Position numbers and translations under genes: made by a program | Shown: positions 1 through 12,277 of the stretch, one piece after another | Layout: each line of letters opens with the position of its first letter | How positions within the stretch are numbered: the stretch's first letter is position 1 | The notes under the pieces: generated by a model | Databases searched by the model: none | What the model saw: only the letters and a program-made list of their open reading frames with translations | Told to the model about the DNA's origin: nothing | From: Siphonodentalium dalli | Taxonomy: Eukaryota; Mollusca; Scaphopoda; Gadilida; Siphonodentaliidae | Assembly: GCA_032622095.1 (NCBI GenBank) | Contig: CP136065.1 | Span: forward strand, 41,885,503-41,949,502 | Length of the DNA stretch: 64,000 nt | Reading direction: 5' to 3'

Positions 1-140
1 TGAAAAAAATTGTTAGGCCAATGCATTCTCTTATATATGCGAGGCGACCTATGGTCGACTCGCATACATAAGAAAATGCATTGGCACAGGGTAAAAAAAA
101 ATCCCGACTTACGACTGGATTTGATATGGCGGGTCACATA
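1..140 (-). mobile_element. Right end of a hairpin-TIR element (copy cut by window edge)
   Basis: This is the terminal part of the family described at 30432-31679. It holds a 69-bp quasi-palindrome at 17-85, then a conserved outer tail ending in GGCGGGTCACATA. The orientation is that of the right terminus, so the rest of the element lies before base 1. Identified by direct match to the other copies in this window. Confidence 0.8.
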
Positions 141-469
141 TTTCAAAAACGTCTGAAATGCAAGGTGAATTTAATCGATATAACCAGGGACTAGGGCTGC
201 ACGATATTTCGATAATAGACCGTTTATTCGATAACGTTTTGAATACCGATTTATACCGAATCGATTTTGGATTATTCGATATACCGAGAACGTCGGTATC
301 CATTTCAAAGTATCGAATAAAGATTTTGAAAAAGTTAAATTGTCGTATCTATTATTGAAATTTAATACGGCTTGTGGTGAAACCCGCAAAAGGAAATAAA
401 ATGTTGTGGGATATAATCCGTGTAGAGCTATATCAAGGAAAACTTAGTTTCGTATTTGTGTACCTAATT
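141..469. other. No gene; possible hAT-like end
   Basis: No coding signal. AGGGCTGCACGATAT near 193 followed by repeated ATCGATTT/TATTCGATA motifs resembles the end of some animal hAT elements, but no partner terminus was found, so this is only a suggestion. Confidence 0.25.
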
Positions 470-1112
470 AAGGGACGTTTACATTGCTGTAGATCTGTAT
501 AAAGTTCAGGGTACATTTACATTGCTGTAGATCTGTATAAGTTCATGGTCCGTTTACAATGCAGTAGATCTGTATACAGTTCTACACGCATACTAGTGTA
601 AACGGGTTGATATAGAAATGCACACAGAAAGAAAATGGTATACGTTCGTGTGAGCGAAAATCGTGTCCGTTATAATTCACGGTCACGCCGAAGCATCGCG
701 ACAGGCAAATCTGATTTGATTAATTGTTACCCGGCCTTGGCGAATGTGCGTAATCTTTCTTTTCATTTCAACCCATTTATTTCATATGGAATACAACGAG
801 CATTGAGACAATTGTCATAAAATCCGGGGCGTTATCTTTCTGCGGCAGTAGCCCACGGCCGGGCCCACCAACTCCTGCTTCTCTTAGACTCAAATTATGC
901 TGACGCGGCACAGATAAAAATAGCTTTGGACTGCTGATAGTTGACTCATTATTTTTGTCTGACCTAAACTGACACGACTCATAGTGAATTGTCAATTACC
1001 AGAGTACTGATGAGCGCGCGTTCACTATCAGTAATCATATTGTGATCACAGTATAATCCGCTACACGTGACTTCACACATATCTGCGTACATATCTACAG
1101 AAAAGTAAACAC
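470..1112. mobile_element. MITE of the GTTTACATTGC family, copy 1
   Basis: Inverted-repeat element. The left end is GGACGTTTACATTGCTGTAG with two further partial repeats of this motif up to about 590. The right end is the inverse, finishing ...AGTAAACACACCCTAA. Interior blocks (for example ACTGACACGACTC and GTGATCACAGTA) match the copies at 27005-27985 and 60706-61645. No ORF of interest. Confidence 0.7.
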
Positions 1113-1545
1113 ACCCTAAGGGTACATTCATACGCTGGCAAGTTTGCAAGGTATGTTTCTGCGGGCATTTCGTCATATAGAAAACCACATGGTGCCATAA
1201 TATGAACGGAAACGTGCACATAACATGCATCTTTACCAAAGTGAAAGACATGAGAAGTAACATTTATCTAATTCCACTTGTAACAGTGCTATTTGAATTT
1301 GCCTTCATATACATGTATTTTTTAGTTTTGCGAGATAATTGCTTGATATTTACAGGAACATTCCGGTAGCATCGTCACTAGTGGAACTACAGAGATTTTA
1401 CTTCGCACGCAGTTAGCTGTGGCACAGATGCACTTTATGCGCTTGTTTCCGTTCATATTATGGCACCATATCGTTATCTACGATAAAATGCCTGCAAACC
1501 ATACCATGCAAACTTGCTAGTGTATGAATGTACCCTAAGTTGGTA
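1113..1545. mobile_element. MITE of the CTGGCAAGTTTGC family, full copy
   Basis: Begins GGGTACATTCATACGCTGGC and ends with the inverse, ...AGTGTATGAATGTACCC. Terminal repeats are about 35-40 bp with inner matches (CATGGTGCC and its complement), so the whole unit can fold on itself. It abuts the preceding MITE. Related full or partial copies: 12285-12413, 50680-51075, 53783-54145, 54139-54835, and 58095-58152 with 60447-60665. Confidence 0.75.
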
Positions 1546-2399
1546 TACCACGGGCTTTCATTCACTGCTTGCAGCTGTCACGCAGAGGTCGTAGGAGGAC
1601 GCGAAGCGCCCAGGATGGTCGAAAAGATCGAGAGAACTTCTCCTTCGCCCTCAATTTGATGTTTTGATGTTGTTTTGCATGACAAAAGCCCACCAAACGT
1701 CTTACCATGTCTGGCCGTGGCAAATTATTGATTGGATAGAGCACACGAGCTTTAATAAGGGGTGGAGGGTGCCCAAGGAGTCCCTGACGAGGTTGATATC
1801 GTTGATGATGCTGCTGAGCGAGTCTGGAGTGGTGCGCTGAAATGGAGAACGAGGCCCCCGTTGTTAGTATGTATATGTATAAACGCATGTGTACAAAAGC
1901 TAGTAGTTTCTTGTTGTCAGGAAAACAAGGAGAGGGCGGGCGCGACACCCGCATATGAGAGAGAGCCTGACAAGTAATGGTATGTTGTTACATATTTTTG
2001 ACCCACCCTACCTCCCCATACCGAAGCACGGGCGTAGGTGAAAGCATATTTTGACAATTTCATATATAGTGTTAATTAAGAATTTTATAAGCTGAAATAA
2101 ATCTGAACAGTAATGAACAAGACAAGATATACATCTATATATAATTATTGCACAGTGAACATATTTTTTTTGGTTTATCTGATTTTTGGGGTTATTTTTA
2201 TTTTTATTAGGTAAAATGATGTATGTACAAATTGATAATTACAATGTGTTCTTGATGGGCCGTTCCTGGCCTCCCGAAGAAAATCGCAGAGCCGCAAGCG
2301 GGCTGTACATTTGTAGGTAAATGTCAGTCCTGAACTCTATGAGAGCTAGCGTGACCACTTATGGGTCTGAAGATTCCTTGCACCCACTCCAAGCCAGTG
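1546..2399. other. No supported gene
   Basis: A 130-codon minus-strand ORF (1562-1954) has no recognisable domain. The rest is AT-rich sequence without a recognisable feature. Confidence 0.4.
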
Positions 2400-3365
2400 C
2401 TGGGTCGGTTATTATAGTCGGATTCCTTATGTTGAAAAAAATGGTCGCGCGTTTTCGGAATGTTAAAAGCGATGTGAGAACCGTTTCTATACCACCAGTG
2501 TGTCTATTTTCAGAATCTACCTGTTTCCAGCTTGATATTTTAGTGGAAACAGGTTTGTGTGAGGCTTTTGTTTGTGCACCCCTCTATTTTTTCCCGTCCA
2601 CCTGGTAATAAAAAACATGCTATTACGCATAGCAAGATCGGTAAGTGGCTTTCTTTGTTCTTAGAAATCGAAAAACATGGAGAGATCTTGCCACAAATTA
2701 CTTAATTACATATCTTAACGTGGAATTTTATCATAAAATCATCAGATGAATTGTATTTATGACTGCATTTTCAATTTTCTTTCCCAAATATTAAGGTATT
2801 GTATATTCTTAAAATCAGCTACATCACATATAGACGAACGTGAACAATCTACAAGGATATCTTAATCATATGCCACAAACAAAACTTCGATACATCGATT
2901 TTTGGTAAAGATATCGCAGAAAAGCTAACCCTACCCCCACCCTCGCTGATTTCACAAGTCAGATTCCTTTGGTCGAAAACAACGGTCGCGCAATTTAGGA
3001 TTGTCTAAAACGACATGCGAACGGTTTATTTATCAATAGCGTGTCTACTTTCAGAGTTTACCGGTGTCCAGTTGAAATTTTATTGGAAAAAAGTGTTTTG
3101 GACTGTTTTAAGAATTTAAAGAGCGTTTGCTTATTATACAAATATTAATCCTCATAACTAACCTTCTGGTGGATGTGCGAGTTGAAATTAACAAAAGTAT
3201 CAAATATGGCGGTCTACTTTCAGAGTCTACTTGTTTCCAGTCTGACATTTTAGTGGAAACAAATTGTTTGGACGGTTTTAAAATTTTAAAGAGCGTTTCC
3301 TGATTATACAGATATTAACTAACACGATTAGCTTTTTCATGAATGGTGCGAGTTGAAATTATGCA
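2400..3365. repeat. Degenerate local repeat, about three units
   Basis: A block containing GGTCGCGC, then TGTCTA.TTTCAGA.T.TAC and TTTTA.TGGAAA, recurs near 2435-2560, 2970-3100 and 3200-3260. The stretch 3050-3205 is repeated as 3215-3360, sharing AAGAGCGTTT and GTGCGAGTTGAAATTA. No coding potential. Confidence 0.55.
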
Positions 3366-4135
3366 CATATGTCAAGTATGACTCTGAAATGTATTTTTGA
3401 GAATGGTGTCGTCAGATAAGTCTCCACGGGAAGTGTACTACAGTTGCGAACAAAACTAACGTTGGACCCTATAGAGAGTTTGACAATTTACTCAAATGTT
3501 CAGTGGTGGAACTTAATGGCTATCATATATGCATGCATACAATAGTTGATAAAAATGTGGTTCACATCAATCATATACATCACAATCACGTGCTTCAGTG
3601 ATAATGTCCACTATTCTACAGATGTAATGTTTATTATGACTAAAGTTTCAGGATGTCGTTCTAAAATTGATTGATGTTGTTTTTTTTTCATAAATTTACA
3701 ACATTAATGTTTATTGCCAGGACGAAGTACCGCATAATACGGAGTTGTGTGCTAACAATTCTGCGAGTCATATTTATGTAAGTGTCAGTAAAAAAATTAG
3801 GACATGGGAATATTTTTTTTATTAATTACTTTAAATAACTAATTGTGATATACGATCGTCAGTCCCATTGTTGTAATGGAAGCGGATAGAGATGATCTGG
3901 TTGTAGTTGTCCACCATCTTGGTATGAGCTACGGTTAAGAAAATGTAAGGAGAACATTGTTTTGATATAAACTCGTTGGACAACACCGATCCTGTCTTTA
4001 AAACAGCAGCCTTTGACCTTTTGTTTGGTGGTGGTGAGTTCAAACCATGTATGGCCCGTAAAACAAATTAAGTAATCAACCCTTTCACCAACCCGATCCA
4101 AAGTTTCCGCCGCCCTGGGGGTGGGTCACATAGGG
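3366..4135. other. No gene seen
   Basis: Non-coding AT-rich sequence. Short ORFs near 3831-4101 overlap in two frames without a domain. Confidence 0.4.
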
Positions 4136-4660
4136 CACCCACGACATCAGTATATCTTGGGGCCACCCTACAGCACCAATTATACCACATCAAACAGTTA
4201 AGGGGTCGAGAAATTGTACAGGTGCCATATTTGAACCCATCTGGGGCGGCCATTTTGGATCGGGGATGGTGAAAGCGGGTGAATATTTAGTTTGTCTCAT
4301 CAGGGGCCACCATACAACACACTGTATTCGACCTAAAATGGGGGGGGCAATTGCATGGTACCATATATGGACCCATCTGATCAGTTATCATTTTCGCTCG
4401 AATGGGTTGAAGGTGTGAAAATTTTGCTTGCTTTGCAAGCCACCGTACAACACCCTTTATTTGATCTATATCGGTCAAGTGACCGAGAAATAATGTGTAC
4501 CATATTTGACCCCTTCTGATCGGCGACCATTTTGGATCGGGTATGGTTGAAAGGTGTGAATATTTATAAGGTTGTTTTTGGGCTCGCCCTACAAAATCCC
4601 CTATTTGACTTAAATCGGCCAATATGCCGAGTGAAATGGCATTCCCATTCGATCCCTTGT
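4136..4660. repeat. Degenerate tandem repeat, unit about 138 bp
   Basis: The pattern CCATTTTGGATCGGG followed by GGTGTGAATATTTA recurs near 4248, 4384 and 4523. GGGGCCACC.TACA.CACC accompanies it at 4157, 4303 and 4438. Roughly 3.5 units; frame is not conserved. Confidence 0.6.
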
Positions 4661-6699
4661 GGTAAAAACTAATGACTATTCAGTTTGTCTTGGAGCAACC
4701 TGACCCGTGTTTCCCCGTTCTCTCTGGGCTAGTTTATATCGGACGTTCATATCCCCATAGAGCCCGGGTCCCACGCCATAAGGGGTTTATAGTAGCTTCT
4801 CTGCTATCGTATGCATTGTTTCTAAAACATCATCAAGTGTAACCATACCGTAAAGGTATCTGGATATATGCAAAGGTCAATCAGGTATAATTCGCCACGA
4901 ATTAGCATTTCGTGGTCACGAAATAACAAAAACACAATTTCCCATGTCCTAAACCATCCACCGTAGCTTATGGATCATTCTGTTTTAGTATTAAATATGG
5001 AGAAACCCGACCAGCATCAATATAACAACTACAACAACTCGTCTATGCCAATGGTATGTTTAGCCATACATGTGGATATGGTGGTATTGTTTAAAAATGT
5101 TAAACAATGTTATCAATTCCATATGTATTGCTAAATATTGCTGGGCATATATAGATGGTTGTTCTATAATTCCTGGTCGGGTTTATCAAAATTGGGAGTT
5201 TAAATTATGTTCATCTGATGATAAAGAAAACACTTTCTCCGTCCACTCGATATACATCCCCCGGGATACATGTTTCACATACTAAATTAACACCTTATTC
5301 AACATAACAAATCACTCCCTCAAATCCTTTGCCACAAGAATAAAAATAAATTGTCAGTATAAATAGGCAAGACATCTCTGGACACTTTCTAAGAGATAAT
5401 TTATTTATAAGAAGATATATATGTGCATTATGTGCTTGGTCTTATATATAGAACAACACAGTAAGATGCAAGTGACACAGTGCGGGGACAACACTTTGTC
5501 GAAGAACATAGTTGAGGGGACCCTTCCATCACCCTTCATAATGTATCATGACTCCATTAGTTGTGAACAAACCATCGACTGAGGCTTAATGGATCGTTCT
5601 CCCCCCAATAATATACTTGCATGACTTTGAACCGATCAACACTCTGGGCCGTGGTATTTTCCCATAAATTAGATAGTGTCTTTAGTCGGATGGTATTGGT
5701 TATGTTCAAATGGTGACACAGATATGAAACTGTACATGTTAGTGCCCCATGTGCCATTGATCATTATAAGATCGAGAAACTTAGTCTAGAAAATTACCGG
5801 GAATTCACTGGAAATTGCAATTGTAGCTGATAGGGTCGTAATTCAACGTTTGCGTTTCCGATGCAGTTAATACCGAAATGTGAAATTTGAGATATACCTG
5901 GCCGTCAAAGTGAACCATGTGTCTTATTTAAGGTTAGCAACGGTTGTTAATCAAATGCCACAATGGTGTACTAATCATCCATTCCATTTAGTCAGTGTCT
6001 AATTACATGGTGCTGGTTTTGTTCAAAGTTGGGCACGCGTATGTCTAAAACTATGCAGCCATGCTCTGCATAGGCCATTGGTCATTATAAGATCGGGAGA
6101 CGTTGCCACTGCTCCCGATAGCTCCTTGGTAACGGTTACTAAGCACCTACTCGGAATTTGCAGGAAAATGCAAATATGGTTGATATCTATTTTACTCATT
6201 AAGCTCTACTTTAGTGGAAATTCGAATTTACTTGATTTTCACAGGTATACACTAAGCGTGGCGATTAACTGTGGTCAGAATATTGATGGTGATTGTTGGG
6301 TTTCAGTGGCTGTACTGAAGTTGGCCAATGTAGCTGGTGTGGGAAGTGTGAAAGCAAAGCCTATACCGCTATAGTAAAGATCTCAGCTGCACCATAATGT
6401 CCATTTATCAGTAGCACAAATCCTGCGAAAACACAGATGCTATCAGTGCATGTGGGATAGACTCCGATGATAATATAATATGAATCAGATCGTGAACAGT
6501 CTTGTTGTGATTATTTTCGTTTGATTAAACAGGCTGCATAATATCGAAATTACAAAACCATTCGACACTTACTTTTGCCAATTACTGTATCTTGAGGCAT
6601 AACTATATCATATATTGCATCTATTAAATCACGGATAGCTACAGTGGGCCAAACACGAGTGTTAGTCTACATATATAGTTGCGCACGATTGCCAATAAG
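4661..6699. other. No gene seen
   Basis: About 2 kb of non-coding sequence. A short inverted motif (AACCCGACCAG at 5005, CTGGTCGGGTTT near 5178) is the only structure noticed. Small ORFs at 5070-5285, 5557-5757 and 6078-6374 show no domain. Confidence 0.4.
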
Positions 6700-7075
6700 T
6701 GATATTACAAACAACGTTTGGGCATAACACGAAATTATCCATAGGGTTATGTGTTAAAATTTGATCGCAACTGTACCTAGCAAGAATCATCTGATCACAT
6801 CCATTCTTTTTAAAACTACGTCTGTGTTTCATACTTGGTATTTTTTTAGGAATATCAGTACGCGCATATCATAATACGCAAAATGGCGCCATTTATCCAA
6901 AGTACTATAGAATCTCCATAGGGCTCAGTGTTAAATTTTGATCACAACTGTAGCCAACAAGAATGAACCGATCACATCATAATTTTCAAAAATACATATA
7001 ACGGTCATGTCTAGTAGTTTGGAGAAGTTTCAAATCGCACCGATCACCATACGCCAGCTGGCACCATCTATCGTT
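6700..7075. repeat. Two-unit degenerate tandem repeat, about 180 bp
   Basis: The series ATCCATAGGG..., TGTTAAA.TTTGATC.CAACTGTA, CAAGAATCA..TGATCACATC and GGCGCCATTTATC at about 6735-6900 is repeated at about 6910-7070. Confidence 0.55.
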
Positions 7076-7941
7076 TTCTGTAAATACGAAACGCTCTCTA
7101 AATTATGTTGACCACGATTTGGGCCGACCCGCCAAAAATCAAGAATGGAAACAAGTGAATCCCGAAAACACACCTACTAGGCATACATAATCCGTTTTCA
7201 GATCGCTTTTAACAAATCAAAAATGCAAAATGACGCTGTTTATGATGTGATCATGGTTGGTTAGTTGATTAGTTCCTGGAAGACACTGGGTCATATTATA
7301 CAGTTTTCGGCGGATCGTGCCGATGTATAGTCGCGTTTGGTCGATTGTTTTCGGTATGTCCAGTTTTGTTAGTGGTTTGAGATAGCTTGCCTTGGTTTGT
7401 GGTATTTATTTGAGGGCTTGCACTACTGCAGAGAGGGTGTGGCAATTCACTGTGATATCCTGTCGATGAGCAATACGTCTCGTCGAGCCCTTTAAAAACA
7501 TAATTCATAATTACCTGATGGGGCGCTGAAACGTGCTTACGATTGCTGGAACAGGTTTATCTGAAATGTGCTTTTGTTAGTTCGCGTAGCCTGATCGACC
7601 TCGCGTAAAAAGAGATTTGCCGGGGGTTATCTGAGTTCATACGTTAACGTTTAGTGAGGATTGTAGAGTCAGTCGCCCCGTCGCTATTTTATAGGATCCC
7701 GGGAACAAAACAAAGGGCGTTCCTGGTCTGCATTCATGGGATGGTGTTAACTGAATTTGACTGGTTTGAAATTACATACGTCGCAAGTCGTGTGCATAGA
7801 AGCCACCCACCGGAGTACGGCTTAAAAACACAATGCAAATGCGACTTTGAGTATAATAGTACTAAGTGGGAGTGACAATAAAGCAAACTTGAGTAATACT
7901 TTGTGAAAACATAATTAATACTGGTATATATCTACCCAAAG
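7076..7941. other. No gene seen
   Basis: Non-coding. ORFs at 7296-7508 and 7654-7875 have no recognisable family and no supporting context. Confidence 0.4.
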
Positions 7942-7956
7942 GCTGTCCGATAAGTT

Positions 7957-8616
7957 TTGGATATCCAGGTCACCCCGGTAGAACCCTCTACCGGCCGGGG
8001 CCTGGGTGGACCGACTGGAGAAGTCCATTCCGGGGCTAACAGAAACAGAAACAGCAGCACCGGGAAGAAGAAGAAAAAGACACCCTCAAGACGCCGCAGG
8101 GACGCCGAAAGAAGGGCCAAGTGGAAACGGAGAACTGAGAGACGCCCAGTTCCCCCCCACTTGGCCTCTGGCTCGAATCATCTACCTGTGGCGCTAGCTA
8201 ACACCACCAGCAGGGACGCCGACGCTCCTCCGGATGTCCCGGTTGTCGTCGAGGACAGTGGAAATGGGGACACCGACGTCACCCCGGGCGTCCCCGCCGC
8301 TGTCTTCATCGTGGAGATGGTAATACCACCCAGCCAGTCTCCACCAGGGGCAGATACCACCTTCACCGCCCCTCCGACGCCGAGATACCTGGAGAGGCCG
8401 GCGTCGCCCTCTGAGGATGAAAAAGCACAACAGAAAGCGTTTCTTCAAGCAATATCGGAGCTGCAACATCGAGCTGACGAAATGGTACAGTTGACTAACA
8501 ACAATGTCCAAAAATTTCAACAACTACAACAACAACAACAACAACAGAAGGATAAACCAACATTTCCTCCATCCTCAGAGAAGCCACCAAAGAAAAAAAA
8601 GCATAAAAAGAGATAA
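7957..8616 (+). CDS. Gag-like ORF1 protein of retroposon copy A (5'-partial)
   Basis: About 219 codons open from a TTG codon; there is no ATG because the 5' end is truncated. In order: the end of a conserved N-terminal module (LDIQVTP); a strongly basic segment at about residues 36-62 with KKKKKTPSRRRRDAERR and KWKRRTERRP; a Pro/Asp-rich linker with repeated D-V-TP-V-P phrases; a poly-Gln run near residue 190; and a Lys-rich tail. The basic KKTPS..RRDA motif is shared with the ORFs at 33640, 56431 and 59048. By analogy with retroelement ORF1 proteins it probably binds RNA, but this is inference; no zinc knuckle is visible. Confidence 0.65.
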   Translation: MDIQVTPVEPSTGRGLGGPTGEVHSGANRNRNSSTGKKKKKTPSRRRRDAERRAKWKRRTERRPVPPHLASGSNHLPVALANTTSRDADAPPDVPVVVEDSGNGDTDVTPGVPAAVFIVEMVIPPSQSPPGADTTFTAPPTPRYLERPASPSEDEKAQQKAFLQAISELQHRADEMVQLTNNNVQKFQQLQQQQQQQKDKPTFPPSSEKPPKKKKHKKR

Positions 8617-8690
8617 CTTTTTATTGAATAAAATGGTCTCTTTTTTTTGGTGATACTTATATATTAAAGCTACAAAATGAGGGGTGAAGG

Positions 8691-8710
8691 AATAGACCTC
8701 TCGGTCTATT
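8691..8710 (+). other. 3' terminal RNA stem-loop of retroposon copy A
   Basis: AATAGACC and GGTCTATT form a perfect 8-bp stem with a TCTC loop. The equivalent position of the 60-kb copy reads AGGACC-ACTC-GGTCCT, with compensating changes on both strands, so the stem itself appears selected. A role as reverse-transcriptase recognition site is inferred from LINEs of the stringent type. Confidence 0.6.
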
Positions 8711-8745
8711 CGACCATCCCGGGGTTAGCCCCCCAAACTACCAAC

Positions 8746-10109
8746 CCTGCGATAATTCAATTTAAAATGGATCTTGTGATGAAAGTTAACACTAAGCTGT
8801 TAGTGGTTTGAAAAAAGTGAAGTGTATTCTTGTTGGTATGATGTTATATAATTAGGTAGTTGATGGCCATGTTAGTTCAATAACAGTATACAGTAAATAT
8901 TAATATGTGTTGTTAAATCTTTCAAAATACGAAACTAAGTCCTATTTGGCAACTCGATAGAAACGTACAGTTATCTTTCGTAGCTACATTTGTACTTTGA
9001 ACTTTGCTACGAAGGATAACTATAAGTTCAGAAAACACTCAGATATTCTGCCTTGGATGTTTTATTCGCTAGTTAGTCATACCGCGATATCTTATATTAT
9101 ATCAAATTCGATATATTTTTCACAATACCGTGCAGCCCTTCCAGGGACCTCAGTATCTCCAATTCATTTTATGTGTACCTATACCATGTATGGTACACAC
9201 AATGCCGACGCCCGGATCAACCATCCGTCGTTCGTCCACCCGACTGTCTGTCCGCGCCAACGAAAGGGGTTTATGGGGTTTGGACTTTGGTTTAAATGTC
9301 GTATATGGGCTTTTGGGGTTTAAGAGCTTAAAGACATATTATGGACTTGTTCGGGTTTGCGAAACTGAAGTTAATACTCATGCGCTATGCCAAGTGGGGG
9401 AATGAGCATTCTACTAACATCGCCGAAAATGTAAAATAAATCGACCGTACCACTCCATGGATCTACGCTCAAGACATTTACTTCTCGATTCTGGGCGCAA
9501 CTATCGGCGATAAACTAACGCAAATGATTTCGCCATCGAGAGTCATTGTATTTAATTAATATATAATAATGACAATGTGTGTTATCAATTTGGATTAATA
9601 TTCGTAAAGTAACTACTTTGAGTAAGATTATTCTCCATTGCTATTCGATCACCCTACCGGAGTGTTTCATTACACTTTAAGCCCTTAAACATGTTTGTAA
9701 ATGCCATATTAACTGTTGTTTTGGGGTCTATAAATCATTCTTACGCAACTTTCTAAAAAACACAAAAGCTTGAGGAAAATTCCACATTGTCCTTGCATTC
9801 AAGGACAAGGATTGAGGGCTTACGATCATTAACTCCGGACGTTCATAATAAGATATCTGCAAATAATGTTTTATTTTTCCACAGTACTGAAGAGTAACAC
9901 ACAGACATATACACATCAAATTACTAATAACAGAGTTTACAGAGATAATATAAATTATGTTGTATAATTATGTGATATGCTAATATCAATATTCAAAGTA
10001 GCCCTTAAACCTCTTTCATTGGTGCACTTTTTGTGCATCATTTAAGCTCGCTGATAAGGACGGACCTGAGCTCGTAAACCACTATCCACATAAACACCCT
10101 GTCGCTTAT
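8746..10109. other. No gene seen
   Basis: Non-coding AT-rich sequence. Overlapping ORFs at 8997-9323 and 9130-9405 have no family resemblance. Confidence 0.4.
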
Positions 10110-10420
10110 CTAGCCGTCTGTCCGTTTGCTATCCAACACGATTACTTAAGTGTTTTTTTTATCGGATCCTGTTCAAATTGTATATGCATGTTTAAGATGA
10201 CACAAACCTCACGTGTATAGTTTTTGTTATCGATCGGTTGATCGGTTTAGAAATGATAAACACTTTCCACCCATACATGGTCATGTTCTATCCGATGCCA
10301 TAACTTAAGTATTTTCTGTCCGATTGTGTTCATATTTTATATGCAGGTTTATGATGACACATGGCTCACCTGTATATTGATTGGTTGATCGGATTAGAAA
10401 TAATTAACCCTTTCACACAC
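10110..10420. repeat. Two-unit tandem repeat, about 160 bp
   Basis: TTAAGT.TTTT.T..GAT..TGTTCA.ATT.TATATGCA and GGTTGATCGG.TTAGAAAT occur first at about 10145-10250 and again at about 10305-10405. Confidence 0.6.
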
Positions 10421-10517
10421 ATGCCACCCAAAGCAATAAGTCAATTGTGTTTCTTCTGATTTACCTCATAATTCTTAACAAGGTTTTCCTTAGCACACTT
10501 TTCATCTGTATGGATTT

Positions 10518-10945
10518 TGTATAGGGGGAAATGACACCGTAATATACAAAGGGGTGTGTGGAATAACTATATAGACGCGGATGCGAACGGGGGGTTTGGG
10601 TCGGGAGGAGTTGACACGGAGGGAAGTAGAGTGGATTGGAAGGGAGTGTAGATGTCGGGAGGAGTGGACAGGGGATGGAAGAGGAGTAGATATGGAGGCA
10701 ATCCCACACCCAAAGGGCGAGGAGTTGCTTTACCCCCCCCCCCCCCCTCGTCCAAGGGTGTGTGTCTCGCGAGAAAAATAAAATACATACATTAACTCAT
10801 ATTTTCCTAGATCAGGAAAAGTTGCATCCCCCTCACGGCCACGACACGCGAAGTCCATATAAGACAACGACGAACGCAGTGTAGGGGGAAATAACTCCGC
10901 GTATACAAAGGGATGCATGGTATAACTATAGACGTGGGGCGGGGA
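10518..10945. repeat. Pair of 60-70-bp direct repeats around a purine-rich stretch
   Basis: TAGGGGGAAAT.AC.CCG..TATACAAAGGG at about 10521 recurs at about 10881. Between them is G/A-rich sequence and a run of 15 C at about 10733-10747, which is likely to be unstable in assembly. Confidence 0.55.
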
Positions 10946-11124
10946 GGTCTGCTTTGTATGCATGTGCATTCATCTTCATGGTTGTTCCATATTGTGCGGA
11001 AGGCGTGATGTGGTAGTCGTCCTGAAAATTCGGTTCTAGGTTTTTCTAGCAGCAGGGGATTAGGGTGTCTTGGGGTTGATTTTGCTCGTTTGTTGTACAT
11101 CATTTTAAAAGAAGCCGACAGACG

Positions 11125-11127
<3 letters not shown>

Positions 11128-11170
<43 letters not shown>

Positions 11171-11196
11171 TGGTAGTGGTAGTGGTAGTGGTAGTG

Positions 11197-11253
<57 letters not shown>
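11128..11253. repeat. (TAG)n microsatellite with a TGG-interrupted middle
   Basis: An uninterrupted trinucleotide array whose central part alternates GTAGTG with GTGGTA. Read on the minus strand it gives an artificial poly-Tyr/His ORF, which is not a gene. Confidence 0.95.
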
Positions 11254-11930
11254 CACGAGAGAGAGACAGGAATGTATAGGAGATTGAGATTGTGGAGGAG
11301 GAGGAAAATAAAATAGCTATTGTTTTAATCCGTATATATAATTAAATAAGTAGTTATATAGATATATAGATACGTAGATATGTATATATCGGGTATAGCT
11401 TACGCAATTACCTATAATAATATGGGTAGTTTACCTTCGACTAGTCCACTAATTTTATTGATCCCCCACTTTTCGAATGAACTGATCTAAACTCCAATTA
11501 TTGATTCCTCTGCTGTGTGTGCTTTAGTATTAAGCGATTGGTGGTGGTGTTAATGAGATCAACGAGGCTTTTAGCGTTCAATCAATCTAATTATTCCGAA
11601 AAAAATTGTTAGCTGTTTTAAAGCACATTATATGTACTTGAGTCGGGTGGGTTTTAACACTTTTGCTGTTGAGATTCCGTTTGCAATAGAATCAGTAAAT
11701 TAACCACGTACCTTCGATATAACGCATACTGCTATTATTTTCTGAATTTCGATACAATTGATGATTAAATGTCCCCCTCAATATTCTAGGTGTCCACACA
11801 CAAAATTAAAATAAAACATGTGAGAACCTGGAGTATCAAGGGGGCCCTGAGGCCCAAACAATATTACTCCCGGCCGACACTTGTTTAGTCCAAGCTGTAG
11901 CTTAGCTTCTCTTCTGGGATGTGGTTCGTA
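11254..11930. other. No gene seen
   Basis: AT-rich non-coding sequence, including TA-rich stretches at 11320-11400. Confidence 0.4.
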
Positions 11931-11934
11931 TCCG

Positions 11935-12277
11935 TTAAACACCCCCGATCCTCTCCACTTCCAAGGTCTCCAGCAAGGACATTCTAGCTTTTTGTAGAAC
12001 AACCAATTGATTCCTAAGTTTTAGGATGGTATCGACGCGACGAAGTTCCTCTTTTCGCATATTCAAATGCTGCCGTGCATTTAGCGCCATTATGTGAGCT
12101 ACACGCTTAAATCCGTAGTCCTCCGCTATCGTTTGAAGTATCTCCTCCAACAAGGCCATCTGAAGAGCGTTATACTCTGGGGTATCCGAAGGCTTCACCA
12201 ACGACACCAAGCGAGCTTTCACTTGATTTTCAAGCTCACTCGATTCGCGACGAGCCCTATGAGATTCGAGAAGGGTA
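11935..12277 (-). CDS. Hypothetical helical protein fragment
   Basis: About 113 open codons on the minus strand; no ATG begins it in a convincing place, and the frame stays open up to the edge of the duplicated segment at about 12285. The translation is rich in Leu/Glu/Arg/Lys with few helix breakers (for example ALQMALLEEILQTIAEDYG, then KEELRRVDTILKLRNQL), consistent with alpha-helical or coiled-coil structure. It stops with TAA at about 11935. I do not recognise a family. It could be an exon or remnant cut by the duplication or by MITE insertion. Confidence 0.35.

Larger units (their letters stand above)
7942..8745 (+). mobile_element. Gag-only retroposon, copy A (5'-truncated)
   Basis: Same family as 58930-60057. 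The 5' end is lost within the conserved N-terminal module, because homology starts at about 7950 with coding for LDIQVTP, matching LEFRVTP in the longer copy. After the ORF stop at 8616 comes AT-rich sequence, an AATAAA near 8625, a terminal stem-loop (8691-8710) and the conserved end TTAGCCCCCCAAAC at about 8730. There is no reverse transcriptase. The target-site duplication is not clear. Confidence 0.75.

Noticed and set aside
1562-1954. 130-codon minus-strand ORF
   Set aside because: No recognisable domain, no coding-like conservation with other copies, and an alternative plus-strand frame of equal plausibility.
10807-11256. 149-codon minus-strand ORF rich in Tyr and His
   Set aside because: Translation of a (TAG)n microsatellite; no protein character outside the repeat.
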